From contig CAJINV010000012.1 of assembly GCA_905178155.1 (NCBI GenBank), positions 2,519,407 through 2,583,406 of the forward strand: a stretch of 64,000 nucleotides of DNA, written 5' to 3'. The number at the start of each line of letters is the position of its first letter. The first letter of the stretch is position 1. A model generated the notes under the pieces. It saw only the letters and a program-made list of their open reading frames with translations. It searched no databases and was not told where the DNA came from. The position numbers and the translations under genes were made by a program. The stretch comes from Amoebophrya sp. A120 (lineage: Eukaryota; Sar; Dinophyceae; Syndiniales; Amoebophryaceae). Positions 63,955-64,000 of the stretch are shown here, one piece after another.

Positions 63955-64000
63955 TCATCACGACGTACGTATCTATGCGGTTTCTGCATGGCCAAAAAAA

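Noticed and set aside
63990-64000. Possible left end of another introner at the window edge (TATGCGG...)
   Set aside because: Only a few bases are visible, with no matching right end or TSD in the window.

Overview
The window looks like nuclear DNA of a eukaryotic alveolate, most likely a syndinian dinoflagellate of the Amoebophrya type. This is inferred from three things: genes riddled with short non-GT-AG introns that behave like transposons (introner elements, reported before for Amoebophrya), a secreted coiled-coil protein of a type common in dinoflagellates, and nearly all convincing genes lying on one strand. No bacterial features (operons, ribosome binding sites, CRISPR) are present.

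Layout, all genes on the minus strand. 0.9-2.2 kb: dihydroflavonol-reductase-like extended SDR (intronless). 3.2-6.5 kb: calpain-like protease. 8.2-13.1 kb: one or two low-complexity proteins, one ending in a TFIIS-N/LW-like domain. 13.9-15.8 kb: unknown 230-residue protein. 16.0-24.5 kb: tandem duplication of a ~4-kb unit carrying an unknown gene; copy 1 has no intron, copy 2 has four introners. 24.6-27.3 kb: FkbM-like methyltransferase, with a 5'-truncated LINE-type retroelement just upstream. 30.6-35.1 kb: NmrA-like atypical SDR. 37.3-40.8 kb: Sec14/CRAL-TRIO protein. 42.8-47.7 kb: single-pass membrane protein and a long low-complexity ORF. 50.4-51.6 kb: 125-residue coiled-coil protein. 53.2-57.0 kb: a 5'-broken gene and degenerate repeats. 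57.3-62.1 kb: secreted coiled-coil protein with 11 introners. 62.9-64.0 kb: 3' end of a gene that resembles a DENN C-terminus.

The main system is a set of 68 introner-like elements (IE), about 115-350 bp each (one is 1,082 bp). I recognise about 13 sequence families (A-M), named here by their terminal inverted repeats: A (GTCTGGGTCTGGAA), B (CAAAAGTATCGTACTCG), C (GTCAGGATTGAAATCG), D (GAAAAATCCCCCCTCCCC), E (CTGAGTAAAAACGTCCCC), F (GAGTGCACAACTCCCCCTC), G (GTTCTCAAACGTTACA), H (AAAAAGTGTTAACGTT), I (ACAGTAAATTTCCCGTACA), J (AAAAAAGTGTTACAGTTAC), K, L and M (single or paired elements). Except K, all begin TAT(C/G) and end (C/G)ATA and sit between copies of a 5-bp direct repeat (target-site duplication, TSD). 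Removing the element plus one repeat copy restores an open reading frame at nearly every site I checked; for seven genes the summed exons are an exact multiple of three. Ordinary GT-AG introns coexist with them. No transposase is encoded, so the elements are non-autonomous.

All coordinates and splices were worked out by eye from the sequence. TSDs below are given on the plus strand, left/right.
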